This document shows positions 1 through 8,654 of a stretch of 64,000 nucleotides of DNA, in pieces. Within the stretch, counting starts at the first letter, position 1. The number at the start of each line of letters is the position of its first letter. Under the pieces are notes generated by a model, which was given only the letters and a program-made list of their open reading frames with translations, ran no database searches and was not told where the DNA came from. Position numbers and translations under genes: made by a program. Source of the stretch: Gordonia terrae (GTDB taxonomy: Bacteria; Actinomycetota; Actinomycetes; Mycobacteriales; Mycobacteriaceae); the NCBI RefSeq assembly GCF_001698225.1, contig NZ_CP016594.1, positions 3,348,001 to 3,412,000 of the forward strand, in the 5' to 3' direction.

Positions 1-107
1 GGGCCGGCCGCCACCCCGCGGTCGATGTGTTCGGCGAGGCGGCGGTAGTCCACCTCACCACTGCTGTCGAAAGGTGTGACGGGAAAGAACAGGACGCCGT
101 TGAGCAT
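1..107 (-). CDS. kdgD: 5-dehydro-4-deoxyglucarate dehydratase (partial, N-terminus only)
   Basis: Only the first 35 codons lie in the window; the gene continues past the left edge. The N-terminus reads MLNGVLFFPVTPFDSSGEVD followed by YRRLAEHIDRGVAAG, the typical beginning of a DHDPS/NAL-family (beta/alpha)8 aldolase-dehydratase. An AAGGAG ribosome site lies about 6 bases before the ATG. It starts 25 bases after the stop of an alpha-ketoglutarate semialdehyde dehydrogenase gene. In known hexarate pathways that enzyme acts directly after 5-dehydro-4-deoxyglucarate dehydratase (product 2,5-dioxopentanoate plus CO2). The assignment to this DHDPS subfamily rests on the neighbour and the short N-terminus, so other members such as dihydrodipicolinate synthase-like enzymes remain possible. 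Confidence 0.7.
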   Translation of the reverse strand, partial: MLNGVLFFPVTPFDSSGEVDYRRLAEHIDRGVAAG

Positions 108-132
108 TGGGACTCCTTGGATGGGGTGTGGT

Positions 133-1743
133 TCAGTCGCGGATGAGTTCGCCGTCGACACGGCGCCAGATGTGTTCGGGGTTGCCGTCGGCGATCGGCC
201 GCGGCAGCAGTGACGCCGGCACGTCCTGATAGGCCACCGGTCGCAGGAATCGCTCGATGGCGAGCGATCCGACGCTGGTGGTTCGGCTGTCGGAGGTGGA
301 TGGATACGGTCCGCCGTGCACCATCGCGTGTCCGACCTCGACACCGGTCGGCCATCCGTTGAACAGGATCCGGCCGGCCTTGAGTTCCAGCGCCTCGAGC
401 AGGTCGCGGGCATCCTCGTGGTCGGAGTCCGCGGCGTGGACGGTCGCGGTGAGCTGACCTTCGAGCTCCGCGGCCACCTCCCGCACCTGCTGCAGGTCTC
501 GACAGCGCACAACGAGGCTCGACGACCCGAAGATCTCCTGCTGCAACGTCGTCGACGCGAGGAAGGTCTCGGCGTCGGTGCCGAAGAGCGCGGCCCGACA
601 GGTGTTCGGCCCGGTCGACTCCTCGGACCGGGCGAGAACGTCTGCGGCGGAGACGAACTCGTCAACTCCGGACGCATAGCTCGCGGCGATGCCCGGGGTC
701 AGCATCGGCGTCGGCGTCGACGACGAGATCGCTTCGGCGGCCGCGGCGACGAAGGCGTCGAGGCCGGGGCCGTCCACGGCGATCACGAGACCGGGGTTGG
801 TGCAGAACTGTCCCGATCCCATCGTCAGCGAAGCCACGAACGCACGGCCCAGGCCCGCCGCGTCGTCGCGCAATGCACCGTCGAGCGGGAAGACGGGGTT
901 GATCGAACTCATCTCCGCATACACCGGGATGGGTTCGGGGCGCGAGGCGGCAGCGGCGACGAGAGCCGTTCCGCCCGAACGTGATCCGGTGAAGCCCACC
1001 GCCTTGATGTGCGGGTCGGTGACGAGTGCGATACCGAGTTCACGGCCGGTGCCGTACAGCAGCGAGAACGTGCCCGCGGGCATACCGGTGGCGGCAACCG
1101 CATCGGTGATCAACCGTCCGACCAGTTCCGAGGTACCGGGGTGGGCATCGTGCGCCTTGACCACGACCGGACATCCGGCCGCGAGCGCCGACGCGGTGTC
1201 GCCGCCGGCGACCGAGAACGCCAGCGGGAAGTTGCTGGCGCCGAACACCGCCACGGGACCGAGCGGGATCTTCCGCTGCCGGATGTCCGCACGCGGCAGC
1301 GGCGTGCGGTCCGGTTGCGCGGGGTCGATCCGCGCGCCGTGCCAGCTGCCCTCCCGCAGCACCGAGGCGAACAGACGCAGCTGACCCGACGTGCGTCCGA
1401 CCTCGCCGGTGATCCGCGCCGGCGGGAGGCCGGTCTCGGCGACGGCGCGCTCGACCAGGACCTCGGACGCGGCGTCGAGGTTGTCGGCGATCGTCGAGAG
1501 GAAGTGCGCCCGTTCCTCGGAGGAGGTGGCCCGATACGGCCCGAAGGCATCCGCCGCGGCTGCGGTGGCCCGAGCGACGTCGGCCTCGGTGCCGTGTGCG
1601 TACGCCGGCAACAATCGCCCATCGGTGGCCGGGTCGATGCCATGGACGGCGCTCCCGGAGCCGGTCACCCGCTCACCGGCGATGATGAGCTGACCGGTCA
1701 GGTCGTGCGTGGTCAACGGTGCGGGTCGGTGCGCAATGGTCAT
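133..1743 (-). CDS. Alpha-ketoglutarate semialdehyde (2,5-dioxovalerate) dehydrogenase, NADP-type
   Basis: A 536-residue aldehyde dehydrogenase that would oxidise 2,5-dioxopentanoate to 2-oxoglutarate in the cytoplasm. Visible ALDH elements are the FGASNFPLAFSVAGGDTASA stretch (about 168-187), the cofactor-binding Lys in VVVKAH (about 196), FTGS (251-254), the general-base Glu in YAEMSS (about 277) and the nucleophile Cys in GQFCTNPG (about 314). The AEMSSINP and GQFCTNPG versions are typical of the KGSADH/DopDH branch rather than of classical ALDHs. The length is slightly over 500 residues, also typical of that branch. kdgD follows 25 bases downstream, so the two form a hexarate catabolic operon. 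The ATG start has GGGATGGGACC just upstream, a usable purine-rich site. Confidence 0.88.
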   Translation of the reverse strand: MTIAHRPAPLTTHDLTGQLIIAGERVTGSGSAVHGIDPATDGRLLPAYAHGTEADVARATAAAADAFGPYRATSSEERAHFLSTIADNLDAASEVLVERAVAETGLPPARITGEVGRTSGQLRLFASVLREGSWHGARIDPAQPDRTPLPRADIRQRKIPLGPVAVFGASNFPLAFSVAGGDTASALAAGCPVVVKAHDAHPGTSELVGRLITDAVAATGMPAGTFSLLYGTGRELGIALVTDPHIKAVGFTGSRSGGTALVAAAASRPEPIPVYAEMSSINPVFPLDGALRDDAAGLGRAFVASLTMGSGQFCTNPGLVIAVDGPGLDAFVAAAAEAISSSTPTPMLTPGIAASYASGVDEFVSAADVLARSEESTGPNTCRAALFGTDAETFLASTTLQQEIFGSSSLVVRCRDLQQVREVAAELEGQLTATVHAADSDHEDARDLLEALELKAGRILFNGWPTGVEVGHAMVHGGPYPSTSDSRTTSVGSLAIERFLRPVAYQDVPASLLPRPIADGNPEHIWRRVDGELIRD

Positions 1744-2158
1744 CGTGGTCCCATCCCTTGTGAGTTGGCGTCTGCCGAGATCGCCGCGCCGTGGTCACGC
1801 CCCGAGCGATGTCGTCTGCTCTCGATCGGCCGCCGCGGTCGGCGTCGGCCTCGCCCTGAGTTCGGCCTTGTCACGACCGTAGGTCCGGCCATTCATTCAT
1901 GTCCAAGTCAATTACTGACGCCATCAATGCGGGTGGTGCATCGATCCAGGTGAGTGATTCACGAGGGGACGAGACGATGCGCATCTTCGGTGTCATCCGG
2001 CCGGCCCACGCCGGGGCTCAAGCCCGCCCTGCGACGACGGGCAATGAGACAATCACAGCGCCGAACCCGACATAACGCACATGCGCCGAGCCACGGCGGA
2101 TGTGCCGATCATCGGACCGGGCACACCACCCACTCGACGAAAGCGGAATCCAGAACCG
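1744..2158. other. Intergenic region between divergent genes
   Basis: This 415-base stretch separates the minus-strand hexarate operon from the plus-strand secreted-protein gene. It has lower GC than the flanking genes around 1885-1930. A short inverted repeat, GTCA-ATTAC-TGAC (1906-1918), could be part of an operator for the hexarate operon, but the arms are only 4 bases. A possible 32-codon reading frame (1977-2075, ATG after GAGGGGACGAGACG, beginning MRIFGVIRPAH) can be read but shows no recognisable feature, and I do not call it a gene. I see no other feature here. Confidence 0.4.
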
Positions 2159-2758
2159 ATGAAGCGCATTCGCCTCCTCGCCATCATGGCCCTGGCCATC
2201 GCGGCACTGACCATCTCCTTCGGCACCGCCAACGGCGCCCCCGCGCCTGCCGCGCCGTCCCACCACTCGAGCGCCTCCGCCGACGGAACCTCCATCATTT
2301 CCCAGCTGCGCAACGCGACGTTCGTCGCGGGCGAGCAGGAACTCCGGGTCGTCGACGCCCGCGGACAGACCATCGAACGGATCGGACTCGTGCTGCCGTT
2401 CGACGGGGCCGCGGTCCCGATGCGCGCGCAGGTCTCCGCCGATCGCACCCAGGCGACGGTCACGCCGATCCTCTCCCCCGAGGCGCGTGCGGCCATCGCG
2501 GCCGGCGTCCACCCGGCATCCGCCAAGAAGGACCGGGCCTACCAGCAGATGATCTGGCACATCACCAACGGCTGGAATCGCGGCGGCAACGTCACCACCG
2601 CGATCGGCGCGCTCGCCGGACTCGTCATCGGCTGCATCGTCATCGTCGGCTGCGTCTGGGGCGCGGGCGTCGGCGCTGCCATCGGCGCGGTCATCGGCAT
2701 CAACAACGGCGACCCGCGTGCGGGACAGTCGATCCTGAACTGGATCAACACCCCGTAG
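2159..2758 (+). CDS. Small secreted protein with C-terminal glycine-zipper segment
   Basis: A 199-residue protein of unknown function. Residues 1-27 form a Sec signal peptide: MKRIRLL, then a hydrophobic stretch (AIMALAIAALTISFG), then an Ala-x-Ala-like site near NGAPAPA. The middle (about 45-140) is a mixed alpha/beta region with no recognised motif. Residues about 150-185 are a hydrophobic Gly/Ala-rich stretch (IGALAGLVIGCIVIVGC and GAGVGAAIGAVIGI) with GxxxG spacing, which suggests membrane insertion or oligomerisation. Similar signal peptide plus glycine-zipper proteins are common in Gordonia and Rhodococcus without assigned function. The ATG at 2159 was chosen because the signal peptide begins there; an in-frame ATG at 2081 would add a non-signal extension. 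The gene stands alone and is followed by a strong terminator. Confidence 0.75.
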   Translation: MKRIRLLAIMALAIAALTISFGTANGAPAPAAPSHHSSASADGTSIISQLRNATFVAGEQELRVVDARGQTIERIGLVLPFDGAAVPMRAQVSADRTQATVTPILSPEARAAIAAGVHPASAKKDRAYQQMIWHITNGWNRGGNVTTAIGALAGLVIGCIVIVGCVWGAGVGAAIGAVIGINNGDPRAGQSILNWINTP

Positions 2759-2794
2759 CAGCACCGAAGCCCGACACGCGTGGGCATCGACACG

Positions 2795-2827
2795 AATCCT
2801 CGACCCTGATCTCCAGGGTCGGGGATT
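2795..2827 (+). terminator. Intrinsic terminator after the secreted-protein gene
   Basis: A stem of 14 positions (AATCCTCGACCCTG, one G-T pair) with loop ATCTC is closed by CAGGGTCGGGGATT and followed by TTCTCTTCT. It lies 37 bases after the stop codon at 2758 and before the alkB promoter, so it insulates the alkane operon. Confidence 0.85.
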
Positions 2828-2945
2828 TCTCTTCTGGCCCGGTCCCATCGGCAGCGATCCGCGCACAGTCAACGCATATCGACGCACAGTCGACGGGAGC
2901 TGCGACTCCGGAACCCTCCCGGCGTTTGCTTTACAAATTGCCCCG

Positions 2946-2982
2946 ATTGTCTAGACAACGGACATTGTCTCGGTTAATGTCC
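2946..2982 (+). promoter_or_regulatory. Operator-like repeats in the alkB promoter
   Basis: An AT-richer patch between the upstream terminator and alkB holds a perfect 12-bp palindrome, TTGTCTAGACAA (2947-2958). Right beside it is an inverted repeat GGACATT (2960-2966) / AATGTCC (2976-2982) with a 9-base spacer. ATTGTCT occurs twice, at 2946 and 2964, 18 bases apart. The repeats end 39 bases before the alkB ATG, where a repressor or activator would act. Which protein binds is unknown. AlkU, encoded at the end of the operon, is the obvious candidate. Confidence 0.6.
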
Positions 2983-3021
2983 AGTGCTGTACATCACAGC
3001 CCCGTCCAGACAGGAGTGCGC

Positions 3022-4257
3022 ATGAGTACCGCACCGACCCCGCCCACCGCGGACGACTCGCCCGTCGAGTGGAAGGACCGGAAGCGCCATCTGTGGCTTC
3101 TCGGCCTGATCCCACCGACATCGGTCTTTCTCGCGATGCTTCTCGTCGCCGGGTTCAATGCCATCGGCCACGGCCTCGATGTCGTGTCACCGGTGTGGTG
3201 GTGGATCGGGCCGATACTGGTCTACGTCCTGCTCCCCATCCTCGACGTGTTCTTCGGGCCCGACGGTTCGAACCCGCCCGAGGAGCTGATGGAGCAGCTG
3301 GAGAACGACAAGTACTACCGCTACTGCACCTACATCTACATCCCGTTCCAGATCGCGAGCCTCGTGATGGCCTGCTACCTGTGGACGGCCGACGACCTCG
3401 GCTGGCTCGGCATCGACGGCGGATTGGGCCTGGCGTCGAAGATCGGGTTGGCCCTGTCGATCGGCGCGATGGGCGGGATCGGGATCAACACCGCCCACGA
3501 ACTGGGCCACAAGAAAGACGACCTCGAGCGCTGGCTGTCGAAGATCACGCTCGCCCAGACCTTTTACGGTCACTTCTTCATCGAGCACAACCGCGGCCAC
3601 CACGTGCGGGTCGCGACGCCCGAGGACCCGGCCAGCTCGCGGTTCGGAGAATCGTTCTGGCGCTTCCTTCCCCGCAGCGTCTGGGGAAGTCTGAAGTCCT
3701 CGGTCGAACTCGAACGCAAGCGACTCGAGCGTGCGGACAAGCCGTTCTGGCACCCGAGCAACGACGTCCTCAACGCCTGGGCGATGTCGATCGTGTTGTG
3801 GGGTGCGCTCACGGCGATCTTCGGCTGGGAGATCCTGCCGTTCCTGGTGATCCAGGCCGTGTACGGCTTCTCGCTGCTGGAGACCGTGAACTATCTCGAG
3901 CACTACGGTCTGCTCCGCCAGAAGACCGCGACCGGTCGCTACGAACGATGCACTCCGGAGCACAGCTGGAATTCCGATCACATCTGCACGAACATCTTCC
4001 TGTACCACCTCCAACGGCACAGCGATCATCACGCGAATCCCACCCGGCGGTACCAGACCCTGCGCAGCTTCGACGGTGCCCCGAACCTGCCGAGCGGGTA
4101 CGCGAGCATGATCACGCTCGCCTACTTCCCCCCGGTCTGGCGGCGCGTGATGGATCGGCGGGTGCTCGACCATTACGACGGTGACGTCGAACGCGTCAAC
4201 ATCGCACCGCACCGCCGCGAACGCGTCCTCGCCGAGCACGGGGTGTCGCCGCGATGA
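3022..4257 (+). CDS. alkB: Alkane 1-monooxygenase AlkB
   Basis: An integral-membrane, non-haem di-iron hydroxylase of 411 residues that oxidises medium-chain n-alkanes to 1-alkanols with electrons from rubredoxin. All histidine motifs of the family are present: HELGHKK (159-165), EHNRGHH (188-194), the alkane hydroxylase signature NYLEHYGL (290-297) and LQRHSDHHA (330-338). Hydrophobic segments lie near 25-50, 57-78, 102-122, 138-156 and 252-285. The ATG at 3022 was chosen for its upstream AGGAG (CAGGAGTGCGC) and family-like length; the frame stays open far upstream, but that extension is unlike AlkB. Its stop overlaps the first rubredoxin ATG (ATGA), and the whole electron-transfer chain follows in the same operon. 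Confidence 0.97.
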   Translation: MSTAPTPPTADDSPVEWKDRKRHLWLLGLIPPTSVFLAMLLVAGFNAIGHGLDVVSPVWWWIGPILVYVLLPILDVFFGPDGSNPPEELMEQLENDKYYRYCTYIYIPFQIASLVMACYLWTADDLGWLGIDGGLGLASKIGLALSIGAMGGIGINTAHELGHKKDDLERWLSKITLAQTFYGHFFIEHNRGHHVRVATPEDPASSRFGESFWRFLPRSVWGSLKSSVELERKRLERADKPFWHPSNDVLNAWAMSIVLWGALTAIFGWEILPFLVIQAVYGFSLLETVNYLEHYGLLRQKTATGRYERCTPEHSWNSDHICTNIFLYHLQRHSDHHANPTRRYQTLRSFDGAPNLPSGYASMITLAYFPPVWRRVMDRRVLDHYDGDVERVNIAPHRRERVLAEHGVSPR

Positions 4258-4424
4258 GCACATTCCGTTGTCCGGTCTGCGATTACGTCTACGACGAGGC
4301 CGCCGGCGCGCCCCGTGAGGGCTTCCCGCCCGGCACCGCGTGGGCCACCATCCCCGACGAGTGGCCCTGCCCCGACTGCGGGGTTCGCGAGAAGATCGAC
4401 TTCGAAGGAGTGGCGGTACGATGA
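4254..4424 (+). CDS. rubA1: Rubredoxin, AlkG1-like
   Basis: A 56-residue one-iron rubredoxin with the four Cys ligands in CPVC (6-9) and CPDC (39-42). After the second CxxCG motif it reads VREK, one residue longer than its partner and containing Arg. That insertion is the mark of AlkG1-type rubredoxins, which in studied alkane systems do not replace AlkG2-type proteins as electron donors to AlkB; whether that holds here is inference. It overlaps alkB and the next rubredoxin by ATGA, so it is probably translationally coupled. Confidence 0.93.
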   Translation: MSTFRCPVCDYVYDEAAGAPREGFPPGTAWATIPDEWPCPDCGVREKIDFEGVAVR

Positions 4425-4600
4425 ATTTCAAGCTTTTCCGTTGCGAGGTATGCGGTTTCGAGTACGACGAGGAACTCGGCTGGCCGGAGGACGGCATCGA
4501 ACCCGGCACACGCTGGGCCGACATCCCCGACGACTGGAGCTGCCCGGACTGCGGGGCGGCGAAGACCGACTTCGAGATGGTCGAAGTGGCGCGTCCATGA
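4421..4600 (+). CDS. rubA2: Rubredoxin, AlkG2-like (electron donor to AlkB)
   Basis: A 59-residue rubredoxin that carries electrons from rubredoxin reductase to AlkB. The iron ligands lie in CEVC (8-11) and CPDC (41-44), and the usual YDE, GxxWxDIPDDW and F segments are present. It lacks the extra Arg after CxxCG seen in the preceding rubredoxin, so it belongs to the AlkG2 type known to support alkane hydroxylation. GAAGGAGTGGCGGTACG supplies the ribosome site within the end of rubA1. Its stop overlaps the ATG of the reductase gene. Confidence 0.95.
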   Translation: MNFKLFRCEVCGFEYDEELGWPEDGIEPGTRWADIPDDWSCPDCGAAKTDFEMVEVARP

Positions 4601-5802
4601 GCGCCGTTCGCGTCGGTGACTCCGGGAGAGACGTGTCGGTGGTGATCGTCGGCACCGGTGTCGCCGGCATCACCGCCGCGGAGACACTGCGTGGCAACGG
4701 TTTCGACGGGACGATCACCGTCTTCGGGGAGGAGCCACATCTCCCCTATCGTCGAACGGCGTTGAGCAAGAACCTCGTCGTCGGCGACCTGTCGGACGCC
4801 AAGATCACGCTTCGTCCGCCCGGGTACTGGTCGGAGCGGAGCATCGACATCGTGACCTCGACGCGAGTCGTCGACGTCGACACCTCGTCCCGCCTGGTCC
4901 GCCTCGCCGACGCCACCGAGGCCGGTTATGACGCGCTGGTCCTGGCCACCGGCGGACGTGCCCGGCAATTGCCCGGCGGGTCGTCGTCCCCATTTTCGTT
5001 GCGCACCCGGCGCGACGCGGAGGGACTGCGGGAGGCGATCGCGGACGGACCGGTGGTCATCGTCGGCGGCGGACTGATCGGTCTGGAGATCGCCGCGGCC
5101 GTGGCGACCGCGGGTGAGGGGTCGCAGGTGACCGTGGTCGAGCGCGGATCGTCGTTGCTGTCCCGGGTCGTCCCGGCGTCGGTGGCCGAGGCGGTGGCGA
5201 CCCTGCACCGTGAACGCGGTGTACGGATCCTCACCGGCGCGGAGCCCATCGCACTCGGCGCACAGACGGTGACACTCGCCGACGGGCAGACGCTGACGGG
5301 GACGGTGATCAGTGCGGTCGGAATGGAACCCGAGCTCGACTTGGCGCGCAGTGCCGGACTTTTCGTCGATTCGGCCGGTGTCGTCGTCGACGATGCGCTC
5401 CGCACGGGGGTGCCCGGTGTCTATGCGGCCGGAGATGTCGCGGCGCGTCCGCATCCGTTGACGGGGGCACCCATGCGTGCCGAGCAGTGGCTCACGGCGA
5501 CCGAGCACGGCAGACTGGTCGCCATGACGATCGCCGCCGACCTCGGATCGGGCGCCGACACCTCGGTTCCGGTGCCGCGAGTGCCACTGGCCTGGACGAT
5601 GCAGTACTCCACCAACATCCAGGTCGTCGGGTGGCCGACCTCCGGGGACCGAGTCGACGTCGAACTCGTCGACTCCAGCTCGGTCGTCCGGACCTTCGCG
5701 GGTGATCGACTGGTCGGGGCGGTCTGTATCGGACGGGGCGCGTCCGGGCGCGCCCTGCGCGCCGAGATCGAGTCCTCGCTCCAGCCGGCCGGCGTCGGAT
5801 GA
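4597..5802 (+). CDS. rubB: Rubredoxin reductase (NAD(P)H, FAD)
   Basis: A 401-residue flavoprotein that passes electrons from NAD(P)H to rubredoxin. Two Rossmann motifs are visible: the FAD site [14 protein letters not shown] (about 17-30) and the NAD(P)H site [16 protein letters not shown] (mid protein). Near the C-terminus is the FAD-contacting VYAAGDVA motif. The [10 protein letters not shown] segment (about 48-57) is typical of AlkT/ferredoxin-reductase-like enzymes. The ATG at 4597 overlaps the rubA2 stop; an earlier in-frame extension would run through the rubredoxins and is rejected. The stop overlaps the tetR ATG. Confidence 0.94.
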   Translation: MSAVRVGDSGRDVSVVIVGTGVAGITAAETLRGNGFDGTITVFGEEPHLPYRRTALSKNLVVGDLSDAKITLRPPGYWSERSIDIVTSTRVVDVDTSSRLVRLADATEAGYDALVLATGGRARQLPGGSSSPFSLRTRRDAEGLREAIADGPVVIVGGGLIGLEIAAAVATAGEGSQVTVVERGSSLLSRVVPASVAEAVATLHRERGVRILTGAEPIALGAQTVTLADGQTLTGTVISAVGMEPELDLARSAGLFVDSAGVVVDDALRTGVPGVYAAGDVAARPHPLTGAPMRAEQWLTATEHGRLVAMTIAADLGSGADTSVPVPRVPLAWTMQYSTNIQVVGWPTSGDRVDVELVDSSSVVRTFAGDRLVGAVCIGRGASGRALRAEIESSLQPAGVG

Positions 5803-6401
5803 CGACACGCAACTTCGCCCAGGACAGCAGGGCCCTCCTCCGCAACTCCCTGCTCGACGGGCTACACGACCTGCTGCTGGACCGGGATTGGGCGGCGGTG
5901 CGCATGTCCGACGTCGCCGCCGCCACCGGAGTCAGTCGTCAGACCGTCTACAACGAGTTCGGGTCACGCTATGGCCTCGCCCAGGGCTACGCGGTCCGGT
6001 TGGCCGGTCGTTTCGCCGGCCACGTCGCGGACTCGCTGGCCGGTTCCGTCGACGACGTCACCGAAGCCCTGCACAAGGGTTTCGGTGAGTTCTTCGCCGG
6101 GGTCGCCACCGATCCGCTGATCGCGTCGCTGCTGTCCGGCGAGGCCAAACCCGATCTGATGAAGCTGATCACCACCGATGCCGCACCGATCATCACCACC
6201 GCGGCCGACCGGCTGGCCGATGCCTTCCGCCAGTCCACCTGGCTGACGATGGCGGAGTCCGACGTCGTGCGTATCTCACGCGCGATCACCAGGATGGCCC
6301 TGAGCTACATCGCCATGCCGCCGGAGGGCGATCGGGATGTCGCCTCCGACCTCGCCGCCATCATCGCCCCGGCCATCGAGGTGGCCCGCGCACGGGTCTG
6401 A
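5799..6401 (+). CDS. alkU: TetR-family regulator of the alkane operon (AlkU-like)
   Basis: A 200-residue TetR-type repressor. The helix-turn-helix lies at about 33-55 (MSDVAAATGVSRQTVYNEF), with a C-terminal ligand domain from about 70. It is the last gene of the alkB-rubA-rubA-rubB operon (ATGA overlap), as in other Gordonia and Rhodococcus alkB clusters. By position it probably autoregulates the operon in response to alkanes or fatty-acid products. The palindromes at 2947-2982 are the natural candidate site. It ends 3 bases before the convergent phospholipase-like gene. Confidence 0.88.
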   Translation: MTTRNFAQDSRALLRNSLLDGLHDLLLDRDWAAVRMSDVAAATGVSRQTVYNEFGSRYGLAQGYAVRLAGRFAGHVADSLAGSVDDVTEALHKGFGEFFAGVATDPLIASLLSGEAKPDLMKLITTDAAPIITTAADRLADAFRQSTWLTMAESDVVRISRAITRMALSYIAMPPEGDRDVASDLAAIIAPAIEVARARV

Positions 6402-6404
6402 CGG

Positions 6405-7889
6405 TCAGCCGCGCAGGAGGCTCCGCGTGCCGCGCCGGATGACCGCGCGATAGATCCGGTCGATGGTGCCGACCCGTGCGTCCTCGGGGTCCACGAGTTC
6501 GTTTTCCGCGATGACCGATTCTTCGCCGTCGATCGTCTCGCGATCGAAGGCCTCGAGTGTCCGGCCGGGGCCGGTCAGCCCGTCGATCGCCCTCACGAGC
6601 GAATCCGCCTGAGCCACGGCGTCGTCGAATACCCGGTGCTCGACGCCCAGATGCTCGGACAGCAAGCGCGTACGCATGGACAGGATCGTCGACCGCAGGG
6701 TCCGGTCCGCCGGATCACGCGGATCGGCTTCGATCGCGACGTCACATTCACTGTCGAATCCCAACGACCGGTTGTTGAGGTTCGACGACCCGATGCGCAG
6801 GAGGACGTCGTCGACGATCAGCACCTTGGCGTGCACGTAGATCGGGTCGCCGTCGGCGGTGACCGGATAGTAGGCGCGGAATCGGTCGTACTTGTCGGCG
6901 CGCCACAGCAGTTGCAGGAGTTTGTGCCGCGCACCATCCATCGCGAGTCGCTCGACCGGGCTGTCCGCATGCCGAGGCAGCACCACGACGATCTCGGGAC
7001 CGTCGGGCTCGGCGAGGCGTTCGGCCAGCGCATCCGCGACCTCCCGGGCCGCCAGGTACTGACTCTCCACGTAGATGGTCCGTTGCGCCGCGGCGAAGGC
7101 CGCGCGATAGAGGCGACGGATCTCCTCGACCTGGGGCCGCGCGTCGTACTGCGGAATCGTCCGCGCCACCGCGACGTCGCAGTCGGTGAACGTGACGTCG
7201 AGATCCGCCGGCCAGATGTCGGGGCCGTCGGTGTCGACCAGGGGCTTGAGACACTCGCCGGTGGCTGCTTCCCAGCGGTCGAGGGCGACGGACGCGACCA
7301 CGCGCGCGGCGTCGCCGTCGAGCGCAACGGTGACGTCGTGCCACGGCCCGTGCGGCCGGCCGTCGGGATCTCGGCGAAAGTCGTTCTGCGACAGATGCTC
7401 CGAGGTATCCCAGCGGTCCACGGTCATGTCGATGCCGCCACAGAAGGCGAACTGGTCGTCGATCACCGCGATCTTCTGGTGGTGGGCGGCCGAGACCGGG
7501 TGCGCGGCGTCGATCCGGTAGTGCAGACGACGACCGGTGAGCAGGTCCTGGACGAACGGCGGTGCGACCCCGCGCAGGATTCCGGTGAACGCTCCGGTGC
7601 TCCAGCGCAGGACGTGGATCTCCAGCTCCGGACGGGTGTCGATCAGCCACCGCAAGAAGTCGCCGAGCACATCGGGGACCTCATCGTCGGTGGTCGTCGG
7701 GTCGAGTCTGATGCGGGTGTCCACATCCCACCCGATGAGCACGATTCGTCGCCGGGCCTGCAACAACGCCGACTTCGCATGCAGAAAGTAGTCCGCCGCA
7801 TCGACGATGCAGGCCACGCGGTCCGCGGTCGCGATCTCGCGGCACGTGTCCCCGGCACGCAGGATCGGCTCGTGAGCTGACTCGTCCAC
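6405..7889 (-). CDS. Phospholipase D-like protein (two HKD motifs)
   Basis: A PLD-superfamily protein of 494 residues with both catalytic HKD motifs: H137-x-K139-x4-D144 in HHQKIAVIDD, followed by CGG, and H353-x-K355-x4-D360 in VHAKVLIVDD, followed by GSSNLNNRS. Both half-sites are intact, so transphosphatidylation or hydrolysis of phosphodiesters is likely; cardiolipin-synthase-type and PLD-type activity cannot be separated from sequence alone. No signal peptide or membrane segment is obvious. I place the start at GTG 7889, which has GAGGAG 8 bases upstream; an in-frame ATG at 7907 has no comparable site. It is convergent with alkU and divergent from the CHAP-domain gene. Confidence 0.88.
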   Translation of the reverse strand: MDESAHEPILRAGDTCREIATADRVACIVDAADYFLHAKSALLQARRRIVLIGWDVDTRIRLDPTTTDDEVPDVLGDFLRWLIDTRPELEIHVLRWSTGAFTGILRGVAPPFVQDLLTGRRLHYRIDAAHPVSAAHHQKIAVIDDQFAFCGGIDMTVDRWDTSEHLSQNDFRRDPDGRPHGPWHDVTVALDGDAARVVASVALDRWEAATGECLKPLVDTDGPDIWPADLDVTFTDCDVAVARTIPQYDARPQVEEIRRLYRAAFAAAQRTIYVESQYLAAREVADALAERLAEPDGPEIVVVLPRHADSPVERLAMDGARHKLLQLLWRADKYDRFRAYYPVTADGDPIYVHAKVLIVDDVLLRIGSSNLNNRSLGFDSECDVAIEADPRDPADRTLRSTILSMRTRLLSEHLGVEHRVFDDAVAQADSLVRAIDGLTGPGRTLEAFDRETIDGEESVIAENELVDPEDARVGTIDRIYRAVIRRGTRSLLRG

Positions 7890-7999
7890 CGCGTTCACTC
7901 CTCGCATCGCCTCGGGCCCCGACCGGCGCCCATTGTGCCAAGGCACCGTAGCGCCCGCGAGGGCGAGGCGGGTCGCCGCCGGGCTGCGCGTCGGATGCC

Positions 8000-8005
8000 T
8001 ACACT
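8000..8005 (+). promoter_or_regulatory. Leaderless-type -10 element for the CHAP gene
   Basis: TACACT is followed by 7 bases and GTG (8013), the TANNNT spacing of leaderless actinobacterial transcripts. A small inverted repeat GTGCC-AA-GGCAC (7935-7946) lies upstream in the same divergent region. Confidence 0.55.
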
Positions 8006-8012
8006 CGTCGAG

Positions 8013-8654
8013 GTGACCGCCGACCCGACTGCCGATCGACCAGAGGACGCTGCCGAGCGCGCGCGCCCGACGCGTCAGAGCGGCCGGCGCATGGCGATCG
8101 CCGCGGCGCTGGTCGTGGTCGTTCTCGCCGGCGTCGGCCTCGTCGCCTGGCGGACCGTGCCCGAGCGGTGGTTGCCCTGGGACACCGCCGAGTTCCCCGA
8201 GGTCGACGCATCCGAGCTCACGCCGGGGCAGGTGCGGGTCGTCGAAGCGGTGCGGCGCGAACACGCCGCCCAGCGCCCGGGGACGTTCTTCTCCGAGGGC
8301 GCCGACGAGCCGTGGTGCGCGAACTTCGTCAGCTGGATCATGCGGGCGGCGGGCAGTCCGCTGGCCAACCCGCATTCCGGCCACTGGCGCATCCCCGGCG
8401 TGTACACGCTCCAGGAGTACTACGCGGCCGAGAACCGGTTCGAGGCCGTCGGCGGTTACGTACCCCGGGTCGGGGACGTCGTACTGTACGACCGGTCGTC
8501 GGGATTCGGTCAGCACACCAACATCGTCGTGGCGGTCGACGGTGAGACCGCCGTCACGGTGGGCGGCAACGAGATGGGGCGCATCCGGATTCACTCGCTG
8601 GACTGGCGGTCCGACGGTGGTGTCGTCGGTTTCGGACGTGGCCTCCCCGGATGA
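8013..8654 (+). CDS. Membrane-anchored CHAP-domain amidase
   Basis: A 213-residue protein with a short basic N-terminus, one membrane segment (about 27-46, IAAALVVVVLAGVGLVAW) and an extracytoplasmic CHAP (NlpC/P60-like) domain. The likely nucleophile is Cys102 in EPWCANFVSW and the likely base is His168 in GFGQHTNIVVAV. CHAP domains usually cut peptidoglycan peptides or amides, so a cell-wall role is inferred. GTG 8013 is preferred because of the TANNNT-7-GTG leaderless arrangement; an in-frame ATG at 7995 would add six residues. Its stop overlaps the next ATG (ATGA). Confidence 0.82.
   Translation: MTADPTADRPEDAAERARPTRQSGRRMAIAAALVVVVLAGVGLVAWRTVPERWLPWDTAEFPEVDASELTPGQVRVVEAVRREHAAQRPGTFFSEGADEPWCANFVSWIMRAAGSPLANPHSGHWRIPGVYTLQEYYAAENRFEAVGGYVPRVGDVVLYDRSSGFGQHTNIVVAVDGETAVTVGGNEMGRIRIHSLDWRSDGGVVGFGRGLPG

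Noticed and set aside
1977..2075. Short reading frame (32 codons) with a purine-rich upstream sequence
   Set aside because: It has no recognisable motif, no neighbour relation and no terminator. Such frames arise often in this composition.
3187..5808. Long minus-strand frame (about 870 codons) across the alkane operon
   Set aside because: It is antisense to alkB, both rubredoxins and rubB, all of which have clear family motifs. Its translation is low-complexity and basic.
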